64,000 nucleotides of DNA. Source: Salvia splendens. Its lineage: Eukaryota > Streptophyta > Magnoliopsida > Lamiales > Lamiaceae. Below, piece after piece: positions 31,903-45,200 of the stretch (positions within the stretch are counted from its first letter, which is position 1; every line of letters begins with the position of its first letter). Below the pieces are notes generated by a model. The model saw only the letters and a list, made by a program, of their open reading frames with translations, made no database searches and was not told the origin of the DNA. Both the position numbers and the translations under genes were made by a program. Location of the stretch: assembly GCF_004379255.2 (NCBI RefSeq), contig NC_056037.1:33763012-33827011 (forward strand). The letters are read 5' to 3'.

Positions 31903-34900
31903 GTTATCTAAAGTCTCTAAAAGATATTAATTTAAGACAATTGTTTCAATTATTTATTGTGTTATGACTTATGAATTGTTTTGATATTTTGATCATTTCT
32001 ATTTTCCATTTTATCTATATTCACATGAATTGCATCTACATTTATATTATTTGATATATTATAAACATTAGAGCAATATATTTATTTTATTTAATATTAA
32101 AAGGCAAAAAAATTAACCTAGCTTTGTGGGTCTCTCGACCCCATCGACTCGTCGACCCGCGACCCGAATTTTCACCTCATCGACCCGATGCGCCCCGCGA
32201 CCCTAACAACACTGGTCGGAGGGAGTACTTGATTCCTCTTGGAAAACTTATTACTTGTAGTAAGAAATCTCGATGAAAATTTGTCAGTTTATCAACTTAC
32301 AAGTTCATCCTATCACCATAAAGCGAACTTGTTTAGACAAACTATCACTGAAATCGACAGTTATCAAAAGTAACATGTTAACAAAGCGAACTAATTTGTA
32401 TATGCTTGATGGAGTTTGTTTGATCTTTCTTGCTCTGAATGCTCCTTCTTCTCTTGTAGTCATTTTAATGTTTTAACTTTATTATTTAGCTAGGTTTGAT
32501 TACAGAGGAAAGAGACCGCTTGAAAGATGTTATTAAGGAATTAAAAGAGCATAAGGATCTTGAAGGTGGATCTGGATTGGTCAGTGGAACTATATTCCAG
32601 GTAAGAGATACCGAGATTCGCATGCTTACAGTTCTTTTATGACCTTTCTGCATTCTTATTCAACTTTCATGTGGACAGGAGCTTGAAATATCTCTGGACA
32701 AGAAGGAAAACTATGTCAGGCAACTAGAAAATAGCTTATCAGAAATAAAGGAGAGTAATAGTCGACAGCATAATGAGATAATGTTGCTCAATGAAAGGTT
32801 AACTAATGAAGCAAGACGAGTAAAGATGTTAGAGCGTGAAGGTGATCGCCTACGTTCCGAGATATCTTTATTGGAGTCTAAGGTTTGTGTTCAAGGCAAA
32901 TATACTTTGCGTGATGGGTGACATTCTGGTTTGCCTTTGCGAGCTGTTAGCAAATTTGAGTGCTTATCAAATTCATTATTATTAAAATAGTTTCAAAAGA
33001 TTTTTACATGTGCCACGAAGGTATAAATTTACGAGGTGAAAAATCAATCTTTTTTTGGGTAATTGCAATATAAAATTTAAAGATGATGCCGCTCTGGACT
33101 CTAACTTGAGACCTTTGTTCCTTAGATATTAACCATTGTAATGCTAGGCCACATACTCACAAAATCACATCTGCTGAACCTAGAAATTCATAGATCATTA
33201 TACTAACATCGTGAAATATTAGCTGAATGTTCTCTTACAACACAATCGAATTGGAAACTCAAAATTTTTTGTTTGCATGGTGAAGCCCTCTTATTAACCT
33301 GAAATTTTACGTGTTCATTTTATACTGAGATCTCCTTGTCATTGTAATTGTATTAACTCAATAGTTACATAACTATAACATTTCATATGTTTTGCCAGTT
33401 ATTCATGCTTAGTGGATATTCAAGTGTCACATAATTGATGAATATAGAAAGCATGTTTCCTAATATTCTGTGTTGAAGTTATAGCTTTCGCCCCACTGGT
33501 TTGCTGATATTTATACTGATATATCTGGTAAAGTCTGTGTTCACTTTTGTAGGATCCTATTAAAAAAAAATAGAAATATAATATGGGCAAGTAGTATGAT
33601 TTGTTCTTCTGAGTAGATGCAAAGAAGCAATACGCCATCTATTTAATTACAGACAGCTTGCAAAGTGTGCAATTTCCCCCTGTAGTGAGTGTCATCTTGT
33701 ACTTTGTTTGCAGCTGGGACATGGAGATTTTTCTTCTGCCAATACAAAGGTCCTCCGGATGGTTAACACCCTGGCTGTTGAGACCGAGGCAAAACAAACA
33801 ATAGAGGCTCTGCAAAATGAGCTGCAAAAGACAAAAGAAAAGTTACTGGCTGTAGAAGAACTTAAAAAACAGTCATGTGAGCAACGACACTCATTAAATG
33901 TGAATATATGATATATTATTCCTTTCTGCATAACAATGACCTCATAAGGCCACAAACCCACAGACACACAGGCACATGCACACAATGAAAGCACAATACA
34001 CACACACACATCCACATGCCACACAATGAGACATACAAACACGCTACACACCCTTATATTGTATTTGTTGCATTTGATGGTAAAAGACATATTTGCTGAC
34101 TCTTAAATTAATCCTCATCACTTTACTTTAAGAGTGTATTGACTTTTATTATTATTATTAGTATTATAATTCTGAAGCTTGGCTTTATATATGCAACCAA
34201 AACCTGAAAACCAGCTTTAGTCGAGCTGACAATGGATATATTCGTGCAGCTCCACTTTATAAAAATAATTGGATCAATATATTACTAATCTTTAAAACTT
34301 GATATGAGCTCAAACTGAACCCCGTAGCCAGTAAAACAAAAGGATATAGTCTAGTTTGGTTCATTATTTTAACGAGTTGGGCTGATCTTTTGAGTATCAA
34401 TAGTTTGTCTTGTTTTTAGTCCTAATATATGAAGCAGGCATAAGATCTGTAGGTTCTTCTCATAAATGGCTCACATAATCTTCTGATCATGGCTCAACAG
34501 TGAAGGGTTATCATAAGCTCTATCTACTAATTTTTATCACTGTATGATCTGATTCAAAGCCTTATACTATGAAGAACTTGAACATGTTTGTGATAGTAAT
34601 ATACTCCCTCCCTCCACAACCTTTTTGCCACCTTTTGACTGGCATGGATTTTAATAATTTGGTTGACATAGTTGGTAGGATGTGTTATGAATGGAATAAA
34701 GGTCCTACTTTTTAGTGATTTTAAAAGGTTACTATATATGTATGTGGCAAATACATTGTGTACTGACTGGAGAGGAGATTGTGGCAAAAAAGGCTGTGAA
34801 CGGAAGGAGTGGCATTTTTTATTTTCTTTTTCACGTGACACTTATGGTACTTCAATTTTCTCATGTTAATAGCTGATGCTGGCACCCATGTTGACTCCTA

Positions 34901-37862
34901 TGTTGCTGGGAAGATTAAGCAGTTGAAAGAGCAGATTGCAACACTTGAAAAACGTGAGGAGAGGTGAGCGAGCAATTTCTAAGTTTTTATACTATTTTCC
35001 TTGTTATAGCTGGTAATAATCTAGGTGGTGAATAATAAACAGGTACAAGACAGTCTTTGCGGAAAGAATCTCTGTTTTCAGAAGGGCATGTTGTGAACTT
35101 TTTGGTTACAAGGTATTCCAATCCAAATCTATTTTGTAAGTTATGGTTGGTTATGCTTGAATTGAACAAACTTTCTTTCAAACAACAATTCAGATTCCTC
35201 ACTAGAGTATACAAATCAATTTTCATGCATTTTACTAAAACGGGAAGGATAAAATAGGAAGAATGGTCAAATATTTCACATTTCCAACTACATTTAATGT
35301 TTTCTAGTATGTTTGATAGATTTTGGTTGCACATCTTAACTACAATGGAGCTAATGCCATGGATGGAGTACAAACTAAATATAATAGTTAAACTAATAGT
35401 GTGTTTAATTGTTTAAAGATTTGACCGATTGTGTTAATTCCATTTATTGTAGCATTTCAAAGAACAGATTTCTATGATTGGTCTTCTCATCCCCCCTCTT
35501 TCCTCTTTGTTAAGAGATGACACCATATATAATTATAGGTGTTAACAAGTTATACTAGATTCAAACCAACCACAACTGGAAATTGGTACTAAAAGCAAAT
35601 GATAATAATTACTCTTGTGGAGAAAGGAATGAGCTGAGAGTAATAAATATAATGGATATAGCGTATTCCCATGTTTTTAAAGTTAGAATGTATTTGAAAT
35701 GTTGCATTTTAAAGAACAATATTGGTTGCATATAGCTGTATACTAATTTTGATTAGAGTTTTACATTTTTTGCTATTTAAAGAACTAGCTAGAAGGTGAA
35801 AATTTGAGAAAATCCTACCACAAGCATGAACACTACCTTAGTGTTTTCTTATTCTTACTTTTAGAAAATCAATCGTGGTTTTCCATTTCCCCTGTGTGGT
35901 GACTCAAACCCCCAACCTAATAGTTGAAGGGGAAGTGTCTTACCAATTGAGCGGTGCTTTGTCCTTGACTACCTTAGTTAATATTCATGGTTTAGTTTTA
36001 AGAAAGTTTAATGTTTGATTGAGTTTTTATGTTATTTGACTTTGGAATTGGACTTGACTCGGAGTTTCATGCCACTCACAAATTCCAGTGATGCCATAAG
36101 TTATTCTCTGATTTTAAGCTTGCTATCACTTTGTTTTCATCGGAAAGATTTTGGATTGACTAACAGGCATTGTGTGGCTTTAATTTCTTGCAGTAGTTCA
36201 TTTCTAGTATTAATATTCTGAAATTCCATAATCTTGTTATCTTTTCAATGCGATTCAGATTGTGATGGACGATCACCAACGGCCAGATGGAATTCCAGTC
36301 ACACGATTTACTCTGCATTCGATCTATGCACTGAGTGATGACGAGAAGCTTCAATTCGAATATGAATCAGGGAACACAAATATTGTGGTAAGCTGGCACT
36401 ATTATTTCTTTTTGTGTGGTTGAGGACTTGAGGTGAAGTGGTAGTAGTTTGCCTAAGGTCTGAATAAAATGGATGTACTATGAAAATCAAAGTTTTCATT
36501 TCTCTTTTGCTTAATACTTACATGTATGCATTTTTACTGAATACACTTGACCCTCTCTTAGAAGGCACTTGACCCTCTCTTAGAAGGATGCTTCCCAAGA
36601 AATCCCTACATGGTTGTTTATTAAAATGCATCCATAATTTAAGTTAATGAACCAGGACAGAATGTAGGTTCTTAAGTCAATGATTATATTGGAGCCTAGC
36701 AATTCTACCTTAGAAAGTTTTAAGTATATTCTCAGTATGGGCTAGACTTTTTAGACTATAGAAGAGTAAATGCGATACATGTTGAATATTGTGGAGGGAA
36801 TTAACAAATAGAAAAATTGTCATATATTTAAGGAAAAAGGTAGTGTTATTATAGCTTGCATGTGAGGATTTATTTTAAACACTTTTAGGAAGGATTTACT
36901 TATATTTGATAAGTTGTTCTTTTAACGGTGTGTCGAATAGTATAATAAACAAAAGTCCCTTAAATCACAGTAAAAAGCAGGGAAAGTAGTAGAATTTAAA
37001 AAAAATGCTTGCAGGAGTTCTTTTTTGGTTAGCAACTTTCCTGAAGAAGATATAATTTGACCTTTTGATTTTGGAATTATAAGAACACTTATTATGTCCA
37101 AATAACCGGACAGATAAGATTAAAGTAACTAGTACATACTACTATACCATTCAACTTGAATTAATTTGTGTTTATATCATTTTCTTTCCTTGGTGATTTG
37201 TTTATCTCAGGTGAATGCGTATACTTCACAACCTGAGATATCTCGACAGGTTTGATCTGAATATCCTTTGGACCTTTTTTTCTCTATATTTCGAAATCCT
37301 AAAGACACAGTCTCTGATTCATGCCGACTTTTTTTAGTCAGTTTAATTTATAATTTCATAAATAACCTGATGGAAGTTTTGAGCCACATTGATAACTATC
37401 CAATATAATTTTTCAGTCATTCCAAACTGAAGCATGGTTGAGTAATTAACAAATTTTATGCTTATTCTAAGCAAATGTAGTGTGGCCATTATTGTTTTGG
37501 TACATCTATTGTTATAGGATTTCATTCACCAGACATTTGACATTTTCTGCTTTTTTTCATCTTTCATAATTTTGTGACAACACTAGTCTTGGGACTGAAG
37601 TAGATAAGCACCAAACAATTTGAAGGCCTTATTCTCCTAAAATGACCTGCAATGTAGATAAATAAATCACTACGTGCTTAGGGATCTATTCAATTCATTT
37701 TTATTTTTGTAGTACTTTTTATTTTGTTTATGTCTTTAGTGAACATTTTTTCTTAAATGATGTGCTTTGTAGGTTGATATATTTATCCGGAAGATGAATT
37801 CAATTCCTGCCTTCACGGCTAATCTGACCGTGGAATCTTTCAATAAGCGTACTCTATCATGA
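25483..37862 (+). CDS. MAD1: MAD1 mitotic spindle checkpoint protein, complete 16-exon gene
   Basis: MAD1 is a nuclear-pore/kinetochore coiled-coil protein that recruits MAD2 for the spindle assembly checkpoint. Inferred exons: 25483-25692, 26123-26222, 27507-27667, 28410-28607, 28686-28778, 29425-29550, 30096-30343, 30667-30838, 32490-32600, 32679-32882, 33714-33876, 34873-34963, 35043-35112, 36259-36387, 37211-37249, 37773-37862. They total 2205 bp (734 aa) in one open frame with GT-AG borders, close to Arabidopsis MAD1. The N-terminus reads MMLRTPPPRKRR and SEQMLCTYQCRQMVKSEFFD. A long heptad-type coiled coil follows (EQELAATRGREHILQEQLRK, NSLLVQHLQEELRNY, ENYVRQLENSLSEIK). The conserved C-terminal RWD-like domain is intact (VFRRACCELFGYK, DDHQRPDGIPVTRFTLHSIY, KMNSIPAFTANLTVESFNKR). 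A second Met at codon 2 could also be the start. Introns host several transposons without damaging splice sites. Confidence 0.93.
26741..27211 (-). other. Unrecognised 156-codon antisense frame in MAD1 intron 2
   Basis: An open frame on the minus strand inside intron 2. The translation has no domain or motif I recognise and is rich in Leu, Thr and Asn. It may be a fragment of an inserted repeat. No promoter, splice or codon-bias evidence supports it as a gene. Confidence 0.2.
30938..32225. mobile_element. Stowaway-type MITE in MAD1 intron 8, split by a hAT element
   Basis: Left end CTCCCTCCTTCCTGCC and right end, reverse-complemented, CTCCCTCCGACC, flanked by TA (30936-30937, 32226-32227). 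Without the nested hAT insertion and its duplication it would be about 234 bp, a normal Stowaway size. Confidence 0.8.
31169..32214. mobile_element. hAT-like non-autonomous element in MAD1 intron 8, TSD GTCGGAGG
   Basis: The 11-bp terminal repeat CAGTGTTGTTA is perfect on both ends. A perfect 8-bp duplication GTCGGAGG lies at 31161-31168 and 32215-32222. Subterminal regions are rich in GGGTCG/CGACCC. The interior is AT-rich with an (ATT)n run (about 31867-31911). The short GC-rich frames at its left end are not supported as genes. Confidence 0.92.
33090..33152 (-). repeat. tRNA-like SINE head in MAD1 intron 10
   Basis: On the minus strand, a box A-like TGGCCTAGCATTACAATGG is followed about 20 bases later by a box B-like GGTCTCAAGTTAGAGTCC. 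This is the internal RNA polymerase III promoter layout of plant tRNA-derived SINEs. Body and tail limits could not be set. Confidence 0.55.
34604..34809. mobile_element. Stowaway-like MITE in MAD1 intron 11
   Basis: Left end CTCCCTCCCTCCACAACC; right end, reverse-complemented, CTCCTTCCGTTCACAGCC. Left flank TA, right flank TG, so one duplication base has changed. It ends 63 bp before exon 12 and leaves the acceptor intact. Confidence 0.65.
35885..35965 (-). repeat. tRNA-like SINE head in MAD1 intron 13
   Basis: On the minus strand, box A-like GCTCAATTGGTAAGA (about 35954-35938) is followed by box B-like GGGTTTGAGTCAC (35911-35899). The order and spacing are those of a tRNA or tRNA-derived SINE. 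No cloverleaf acceptor stem closes it, so it is called a SINE head rather than a tRNA gene. Confidence 0.6.
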
Positions 37863-38741
37863 AATGTGGCAGCACAGCAGTATTGATTTTCACTTTGTTT
37901 GTGATTACTCTCTTAATGTAAGATTTTGGTTTGTGTTGGGATGAATCAACTTGTACTCTCTCTTCTATGGAATGAGGAATTATTTGTCACATAATTTCAT
38001 CTCTTATGGCATTTATCATCATCTCTCCTGATTCTTTTCAATTAGTATGCCTTATAGTATTATCTAGAAAGGAAGAACTCAAACTGAAATCATGTCTTGT
38101 AGTTGAAAATGCATTGTATGTTTGAAAGTAGGATAAACTCCTTTATTTCAGTTCATATTAGGTTAGACTAGGTGCGAATAGGCCGATTCAAGCTTTCCAG
38201 TGAGGCAATTGTGATAGGGGTAGATTGAAGGTGGGTATGGTTAAAAAAGCAGGTCTTCCACCAACCTAAACCTTGCATCAAGTGGGATCTCTATATTTAC
38301 AGATTAAGTTTCAAAACTTGAGATAATTCTTGTGTCATGGAGTTTGGAAATGTTTAGATGAGTAACTAATGGTGTAGCTTTCGGTGGCCTAATTTTTAGA
38401 CCTAATGGCGTAGCTTTCAGCGACCTAATGGCGTAACTTTTGGGCATGGATGGCAAGCCACAAATTCTGGTAGAAGAATGAGGTATGAATTTTGGTAGAG
38501 TTTGAGGTCCAACAAAGCATGATGCAGTGGGAAACATAAAGCCATTGGAGAAGGTCCTTTGTTTGCTCTCACTGCATTTTGGAACAGCATTGGATTCCTC
38601 TAAACTCCTCCACTGTGACTATGGTAGTAATGTCTTTCATTTTCACCCCAGTGCACAATATCATCATATGCCATTCAATTAATTTGAAATTGAGGCTGTT
38701 ATTTGGTTTACAATTGTGGATTCGTCAGCTTATCTTAATTA

Positions 38742-38968
38742 CTCCCTCCGTTCTGCTGCAGTGGGGGCGTTAATTTTCGGTACGCGATTTAAGAAAAATT
38801 GTGTTAAGTGAGTTAAGCAAATGAAGAAAAAAGTAGGATAAGAAAAAATAGAGAGAATAAAGTAAGTGGGAAGAAATGTGTTGATTATTACCAAAACGAG
38901 AAATTACTCCACTATTATAGAACGTACTAAAATGACAAAATGACTCCACTGTTGTGGAACAAAGGTAG
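38742..38968. mobile_element. Stowaway-type MITE (227 bp)
   Basis: Left end CTCCCTCCGTTCTGCTGCAG; right end, reverse-complemented, CTACCTTTGTTCCACAACAG. TA flanks both ends. Typical Tc1/mariner MITE length. Confidence 0.75.
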
Positions 38969-40807
38969 TAGGTGACAAGAACTAAAAACATCGTACATGT
39001 GCGGTTTGGCATCTTGGAATGGATCTTACCTTGATGAGAGAGATGATATTTGGTGAAATCTCGAATACACATACTCTGAACCTTGACGGTAGTGGCATGG
39101 CCTAAACAACACACTGTGTTAGTGCACTAGAAAAAGGTGTCAAATTGTCCCCCATCTTAAGTAGTCCAATTCAACTTCGATTAAGCTCGATCTATAGGAT
39201 ATCTTAAAATCAATTGGTGATAAGAAGAGTAAATCACGTTAAATTGATAAAAAAGTCTACTGAATTCCATCTTAATATCTATTGGTGATATAAGTGTCTT
39301 ACGAGATTTATCTGGTGAGATATTTGTTTGTTCTTTTTCCGTTTTAATCAATTGGTCTTGATATATTGCTGAGTCGATTAATGTTTCAACTCACAATAAT
39401 CTGCCACTATATCACAATAGAAGCTCATGAAGTATCATTTTAAAAACCAATCAATGATAGATAGTAATTTATAAATTTTATGTACTGATTTTAGTTATAT
39501 CTTTACGTCAAGCAAGGGTTTTGTTTTGTTTGCCTAGCATACAAACCACGCTCTATGTTAATATACAGATGGTTTATGGGTTATAAATATTTTGAAACTC
39601 CACTTTTCTTATTTGGGTTGAGAAAATGAAAACTTAAATTATGGTATGTAACAAGTGTTCTTCCATGTTAAAATATTCGAAAATATGTGAGCATGGAGGA
39701 TATGACAGATTCCCAGTTCATAATAATTCTGGTATAAATGCAAAGTCTTGAAATGGGGAAAACAGTAGTACATTTTTGCCTATATATTATTATAATCTCC
39801 TAAAAAAGAAAGGAGGTTAAGGAGAACACGTCGTAGCCACTAGAGAAATATCAACAATACATGTGATCATCAATAGCCATATTTCGTACTTAGTGTGTTG
39901 GGTGATGCTCCATCCATTGAACCAATTAAACAAACACACACACACACACTAAAATCAGGAGATACATGCATAGCATACGTATACAAATAATTGTATGCTA
40001 GTTTTCATAGATTAACATTAGGAGTAGCAAATTGGAGAGCCCTCCTTTTTCCACGGGAGCCATGACATCATGATTTTTATTTATCACCCATCATATACTA
40101 GTATACAAATATAATAATAAAAACTTGGAGTAGTAATTAGTGAAATACTTGGCATTTTTACTCTATCATGAACATAATAGAGTATTATTGATTATTCGAA
40201 ATATTAGTCTAGAGAATATTTTTGATAGACACTTGTCATTTATTTGGAAATATCAAGGAAAAAATTATTAGGATTTTGAACATATATTAATTAATTAACT
40301 GATTACCATAATGACTGAATTAACAACGTAAAACTATTAAATCTAAATACTTAATTAATATATTAATAATAATGATATAATCTATAAATTTAAAATCATA
40401 TCAAGATTTGCATAATAAATTAGTACTACCTCCATCCCTAAAAAATAGAAACTATTTTCATTTCGAATTGTCCCTTAAAAATAGTAGAAGCTTTTGAAAT
40501 TTTTTATTTTAGGACATGGATCTCAAAATCCATTAACACTATTTCCATTACTTTTTCTCTTATACAAATTTTTCATTCTAAATCATTTATTGTTAGTATT
40601 GTAATAATAATAATATTTTATATGATGCAAGAGCACAAGGAGGATTAATTGAATATTCAATGACAGATTTAGAACATAAGTAGTAAGTTGGAGGATCTAT
40701 TGCCTGAAAATGATTTGTAAATTGAAGTGAAGAAAAGAAAGAGGTCATTTTTTCTTTAACCAAAAGTAAAATTCAAATTTTACAAAGATAGTTTTTTTTA
40801 AGTAATA

Positions 40808-40922
40808 CTACCTCCGTCCCATATTAATTGTCACATTTTGCCATTTCAATCCATCCCACAATAAGACTCACACTAAATCTGCGTTCACACTAAATGTGAC
40901 ACTTAATGTGGGATGAAGGTAG
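40808..40922. mobile_element. Stowaway-type MITE (115 bp)
   Basis: Left end CTACCTCCGTCCCATATTAA; right end, reverse-complemented, CTACCTTCATCCCACATTAA. TA on both sides. Nearly all of its length lies in the inverted repeats. Confidence 0.75.
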
Positions 40923-41648
40923 TAGTATAAAAGTTAAATAGTGGAGTACTTCTGTACTTTTATTTGGGTGTATAGGGGTGCCTATTTCGAACTGGGCTTC
41001 TAGGTCGATCTAGAGGTTGAATAAAAGGAATAATGATGGGCTTCCTATTAGTTTGATATTTTGTTCAATTCAAAATATGAAATAAATTATTCCACTACTG
41101 CACTACACATTACCTCTTTAAGATATCAACCATCAATTCATTATAAACCTTATGAGATTGTAAGGGATCGATCATATCTATATAATGATGGGTAATATTG
41201 TATTTCAACAAAATACTAAATTTTACAAGAGTCTTAAAAGTTAAAATGATGTCATGAATTGAATTCAAGACCTTCTACTTTACATACCAACATCATATAT
41301 ATATGTGGTGTTCGGTTTGCAAGATACGAGATACAATTTAAGATTGAGTTGTGAGATTATTTTAGTGATAGGGGGTTAGCTATAACTAATTATCCCATGA
41401 TTATCCATCTAGGATTGAGTTGTGGGGTTGAATCTTATGAACCAAACACACTACAAATTTAATCTCGGATATAATCTTGCAAACTGAACACCCCTAGTAG
41501 ACTACTTAATCATACTCCTATATGATATGTATTGTAACAAAACATATTTTTAGTTTGGCTTCATATTGTCTCGACTGTGAAGTAGGTTAATTTATATCCC
41601 AATATTAGCCAAAATACTGGATAATGTTAGCAATCTTCCTATAGTGAT

Positions 41649-42100
41649 TGTTAGAGGTTGAAGAATGAAGCATGCAAGTTGGAGTAGTTATAACAACCAT
41701 TCAAGATTCAAGAATCAATGGCAGTTATTCGGTTGGTGGAAGTTATTCTCATTGGATGAGTATAAGAGTCCAGCTCCAAAGCATTGATGAATAATTCACC
41801 TCAACACATCAAGTGAGAATTGAGTTTTTCTCGGAAATCAAGATACACTAAAGAGCGTTGCATGGTTCTTGCATTTGGCACGGTTGTGTGCAGCTAGAAG
41901 TAGAGTGTGTGTTGTAAGCCCGCTGCTGTGATTGTATGCGAGTGTAAGTGTGTTATAAGTGATCATTCAATAAAGCTTTTCTTTGCTCTCCCGTGGACGT
42001 AGGCCATCAAAGCCGAACCACGTAAATCCTCGAGTCTTCCACATTCATAGCTTGATCATTCTTTGTGTTGGAGTGATCTTGGTTGGTGATTACATTCACA
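41649..42100 (+). repeat. 5' LTR of copia element
   Basis: 452 bp, TG...CA termini. It contains AATAAAGC (about 41969) as a likely polyadenylation signal. Confidence 0.95.
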
Positions 42101-42103
42101 AAT

Positions 42104-42120
42104 TGGCGCCGTCTGTGGGA
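42104..42120 (+). promoter_or_regulatory. Primer-binding site of copia element
   Basis: TGGCGCCGTCTGTGGGA begins three bases after the 5' LTR. The first nine bases match the complement of the 3' end of plant tRNA-Asp as I recall it; later bases match only partly. It is not the initiator-Met site usual for Tnt1-like elements. Confidence 0.65.
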
Positions 42121-42214
42121 ACGTGGTTAAAGGGAGGAGATCCAGACGAATTGGGGCTCGAGAAATTGGTTTCTTGAAGGTGACTCGATCATAGCACATC
42201 ATCTGTTCGATAAT

Positions 42215-45200
42215 ATGTCTACTGCGAAGTTTGATCTTGAAAAGTTCAATGGGAATAATGATTTTGGGCTATGGAGGGTCAAAATGAAGGCTGTGCTCAT
42301 GCAACAAAGCCTATGGGAGATCTTGAAGAAGGAAACGATCACTGAGGCAGAAAAGGCTGACCCCAAGCATCAAGATCAGCAAGATAAGGCTTATTCAACT
42401 TTGATTTTAAGCCTCAGTGATCGCGTGTTGAGAGAAATCTCTAAGGAAGAAACTGCAACTGGTGTATGGAAGAAGCTTGAGTCATTATACATGACTAAGT
42501 CCCTCTCCAACCGGCTCCTATTAAAGCAAAGGCTATTCACATTCAAATTCACCGAGTCAAGAGGCATTGGGGAGCAGCTTGAAGAGTTTACAAAATGCGT
42601 GGACGACTTGGAGAATATAGAAGAAGACCTCAAGGATGAAGACAAGGCCCTTATGTTGCTCAATGCGCTGCCTAAAAGTTTTGAGCAATTCAAGGATGCC
42701 ATTCTTCTTGGTAGGGATTCAAAGGTTATATATGAGGAGGTTCATTCGGCTCTCAAGTTGAAGGAGTTTCAGAAATCTGCAATGAAACCTTTAGATCCTG
42801 CATCACAAAGTTTGAATGTACGAGAGGAGTTCAAGAAGTCAGGGAAAAAGAAATTCCAGAAAGGGAATAAGACTTGGAAAGAGAAGGTTGGGGAAAAGAA
42901 GGAATCAAGATCTTGTTTCTACTGCAAGAAACCTGGGCACATCAAAAGGGACTGTTTTGCCTTCAAGAAGAAGCAGCAGGAGCAATCTGCTGGTCAGAAT
43001 ACGGCAGATATAATAGAAGAATTGCAGGCTGCAGAGGCATTAAACATAGTGGATGAAGACATCAGAGATGTATGGATCATGGACAGTGGCTGCAGTTTTC
43101 ATATGAGCTCTCATGTTGAATGGTTTGAGGGCTTGAAGAAATCTGATGGTATTGTTCTACTGGGAAATGACCAAGAATGCAGAATTGTAGGGATTGGAAG
43201 TGTCAGGCTGAGAATGGCAGATGGCTCCATCAAAATTCTATCTGATGTAAGGTACATTCCTCATATCAAGAGGAATTTAATATCATTGGGAGTGCTTGAG
43301 AAAAATGGTTGCTCTTTTGAGTCTTCAAATGGCCAGATGAAAGTCATCAAGAATGGAAAGGTGGTAATCACGGCTATAAGGAAAAGAAGCCTCTACTATC
43401 TACAAGCTCAAGTTCTAAATGGTGAAATCAATACAGTAGATAAAATAGACCTTGAGTTATGGCATCTCAGGCTGGGGCATGTGTCAGAGGATGCATTGAG
43501 AAAACTTGCTAAGAGGGGAGTTATACAAACTCAAGGATCTGCTGCTTTGAAGACTTGTGAAGAATGTATGCTGAGTAAGAGCAAGAAACAGCCTTATGGG
43601 ACAGGAAAGCACACATCAGAGAGGCCCCTAGACTATGCACATAGTGACATTTGGGGTCCATCACCAATTCCAACAGTTGGAGGATGCATGTACTTCTTGA
43701 GTTTTATAGATGATTTTTCCAGACGAATATGGATTTATGTTATTAAAGAGAAGTCAGATGCGTTTGGAAGATTCAGAGAATGGTGCATTGAGGTTGAGGT
43801 GGAGAAGGAGACACCATTGAGGTGTCTCAGAACAGATAATGGATTAGAGTTTCTTTCACATGAATTTGATACATTCTGCAAAATGAAGGGTATAAAGAGG
43901 CATAGAACCGTGCCTAATAATCCTCAACAGAACGGGGTTGCTGAGAGAGCCAACCGCACCATACTAGAGAGGGTAAGATGCATGCTGGCAGGCTCTGGTA
44001 TGGAGAAGAAGTTTTGGGGAGAAGCTGCTGCAACTGCAGTGTTCTTGATCAATAAGTGTCCATCATCAGCAATCAACATGGATACTCCAGATTTCAGATG
44101 GTATGGATCCCATGGTGATTACTCAAAGTTGAAACCATTCGGGTGCAAAGCATTCTCTCATGTTAGAAGAGGAAAACTGGAATCAAGAGCCATAATGTGT
44201 GCTATGCTGGGATATCAGAAAGGAGTGAAGGGCTATCGGTTGTGGTCAATGGAGCCAAGGAACAACAAGGTCATTATCAGTCGAGATGTGACTTTTAAAG
44301 AAAATGAGATGCCATACATTGAAAGAAAAAGGCATCAGCAAACAGAAAATGATGCTGTCACCTCAGTGGAGGTGGAGTTGTTTGATAAAGATGATAAAAA
44401 CTCTGATGAAGATTCTGGATTAAATGATGAATCTCGAGAAGGGTTGGATGAAGATGAAGACTCATCTGTGAATGAATTGGCAGATTACCAATTGGCCAGA
44501 GACAGGCAGAGGAGGAAAGTAACTCCGCCAGTCAGGTATAGCAATTCAAGTTTGGTTTATTATGCTCTCTGTGTGGCAGAAGGGATTGAGTGTTCAGAAC
44601 CAATGAGTTATAAGGAAGCCTTGAAAAGCAGTGAGAGAGCAAGATGGATGAAGGCAATGAAAGAAGAGACGGATTCTCTCATCAGAAACAAAACATGGAT
44701 TCTGGTAACTAGATCAAATCTGCAGACACTGATTGGATGTAAATGGATCTTCAAGAGGAAAATTGAGGCTGCTCTTGGAAATAAAGTGAGATACAAAGCT
44801 CGGCTTGTGGCTAAGGGGTATACACAGAAAGAGGGGATTGACTACAATGAGGTTTTTTCACCTGTAGTCAAACATAGTTCCATCAGAATACTCATGGCTG
44901 TGGTGTGTCACAATGATTGGGAGCTGCAACAAATGGATGTAAAAACGGCCTTTCTCCATGGTGAGTTGGAAGAGAGTATCTACATGGAGCAGCCAGAGGG
45001 GTTCATTGAACCAGGGAATGAAGATAAGGTGTGCCTCTTGAAGAGGAGTCTCTATGGACTCAAACAAAGTTCGAGGCAGTGGAATAAGAGATTTGATGAG
45101 CATATGATGAGCATTGGCTTTGATAAATCAGAATATGATAGCTGTGTTTATATGAAAAGAAAGAATGGAAGAACAGTAGCTTATCTACTCCTCTATGTAG

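Larger units (their letters stand above)
37863..41648. other. MAD1 3' flank and intergenic DNA
   Basis: The first few hundred bases include the MAD1 3' UTR; no unambiguous polyadenylation signal was fixed. The rest is AT-rich and contains two Stowaway MITEs (listed), a half-Stowaway near 40431-40500, and no supported gene. Confidence 0.6.

Noticed and set aside
35885..35965. A functional tRNA gene
   Set aside because: Box A and B are present, but no acceptor stem pairing or anticodon arm could be drawn; better explained as a SINE head.
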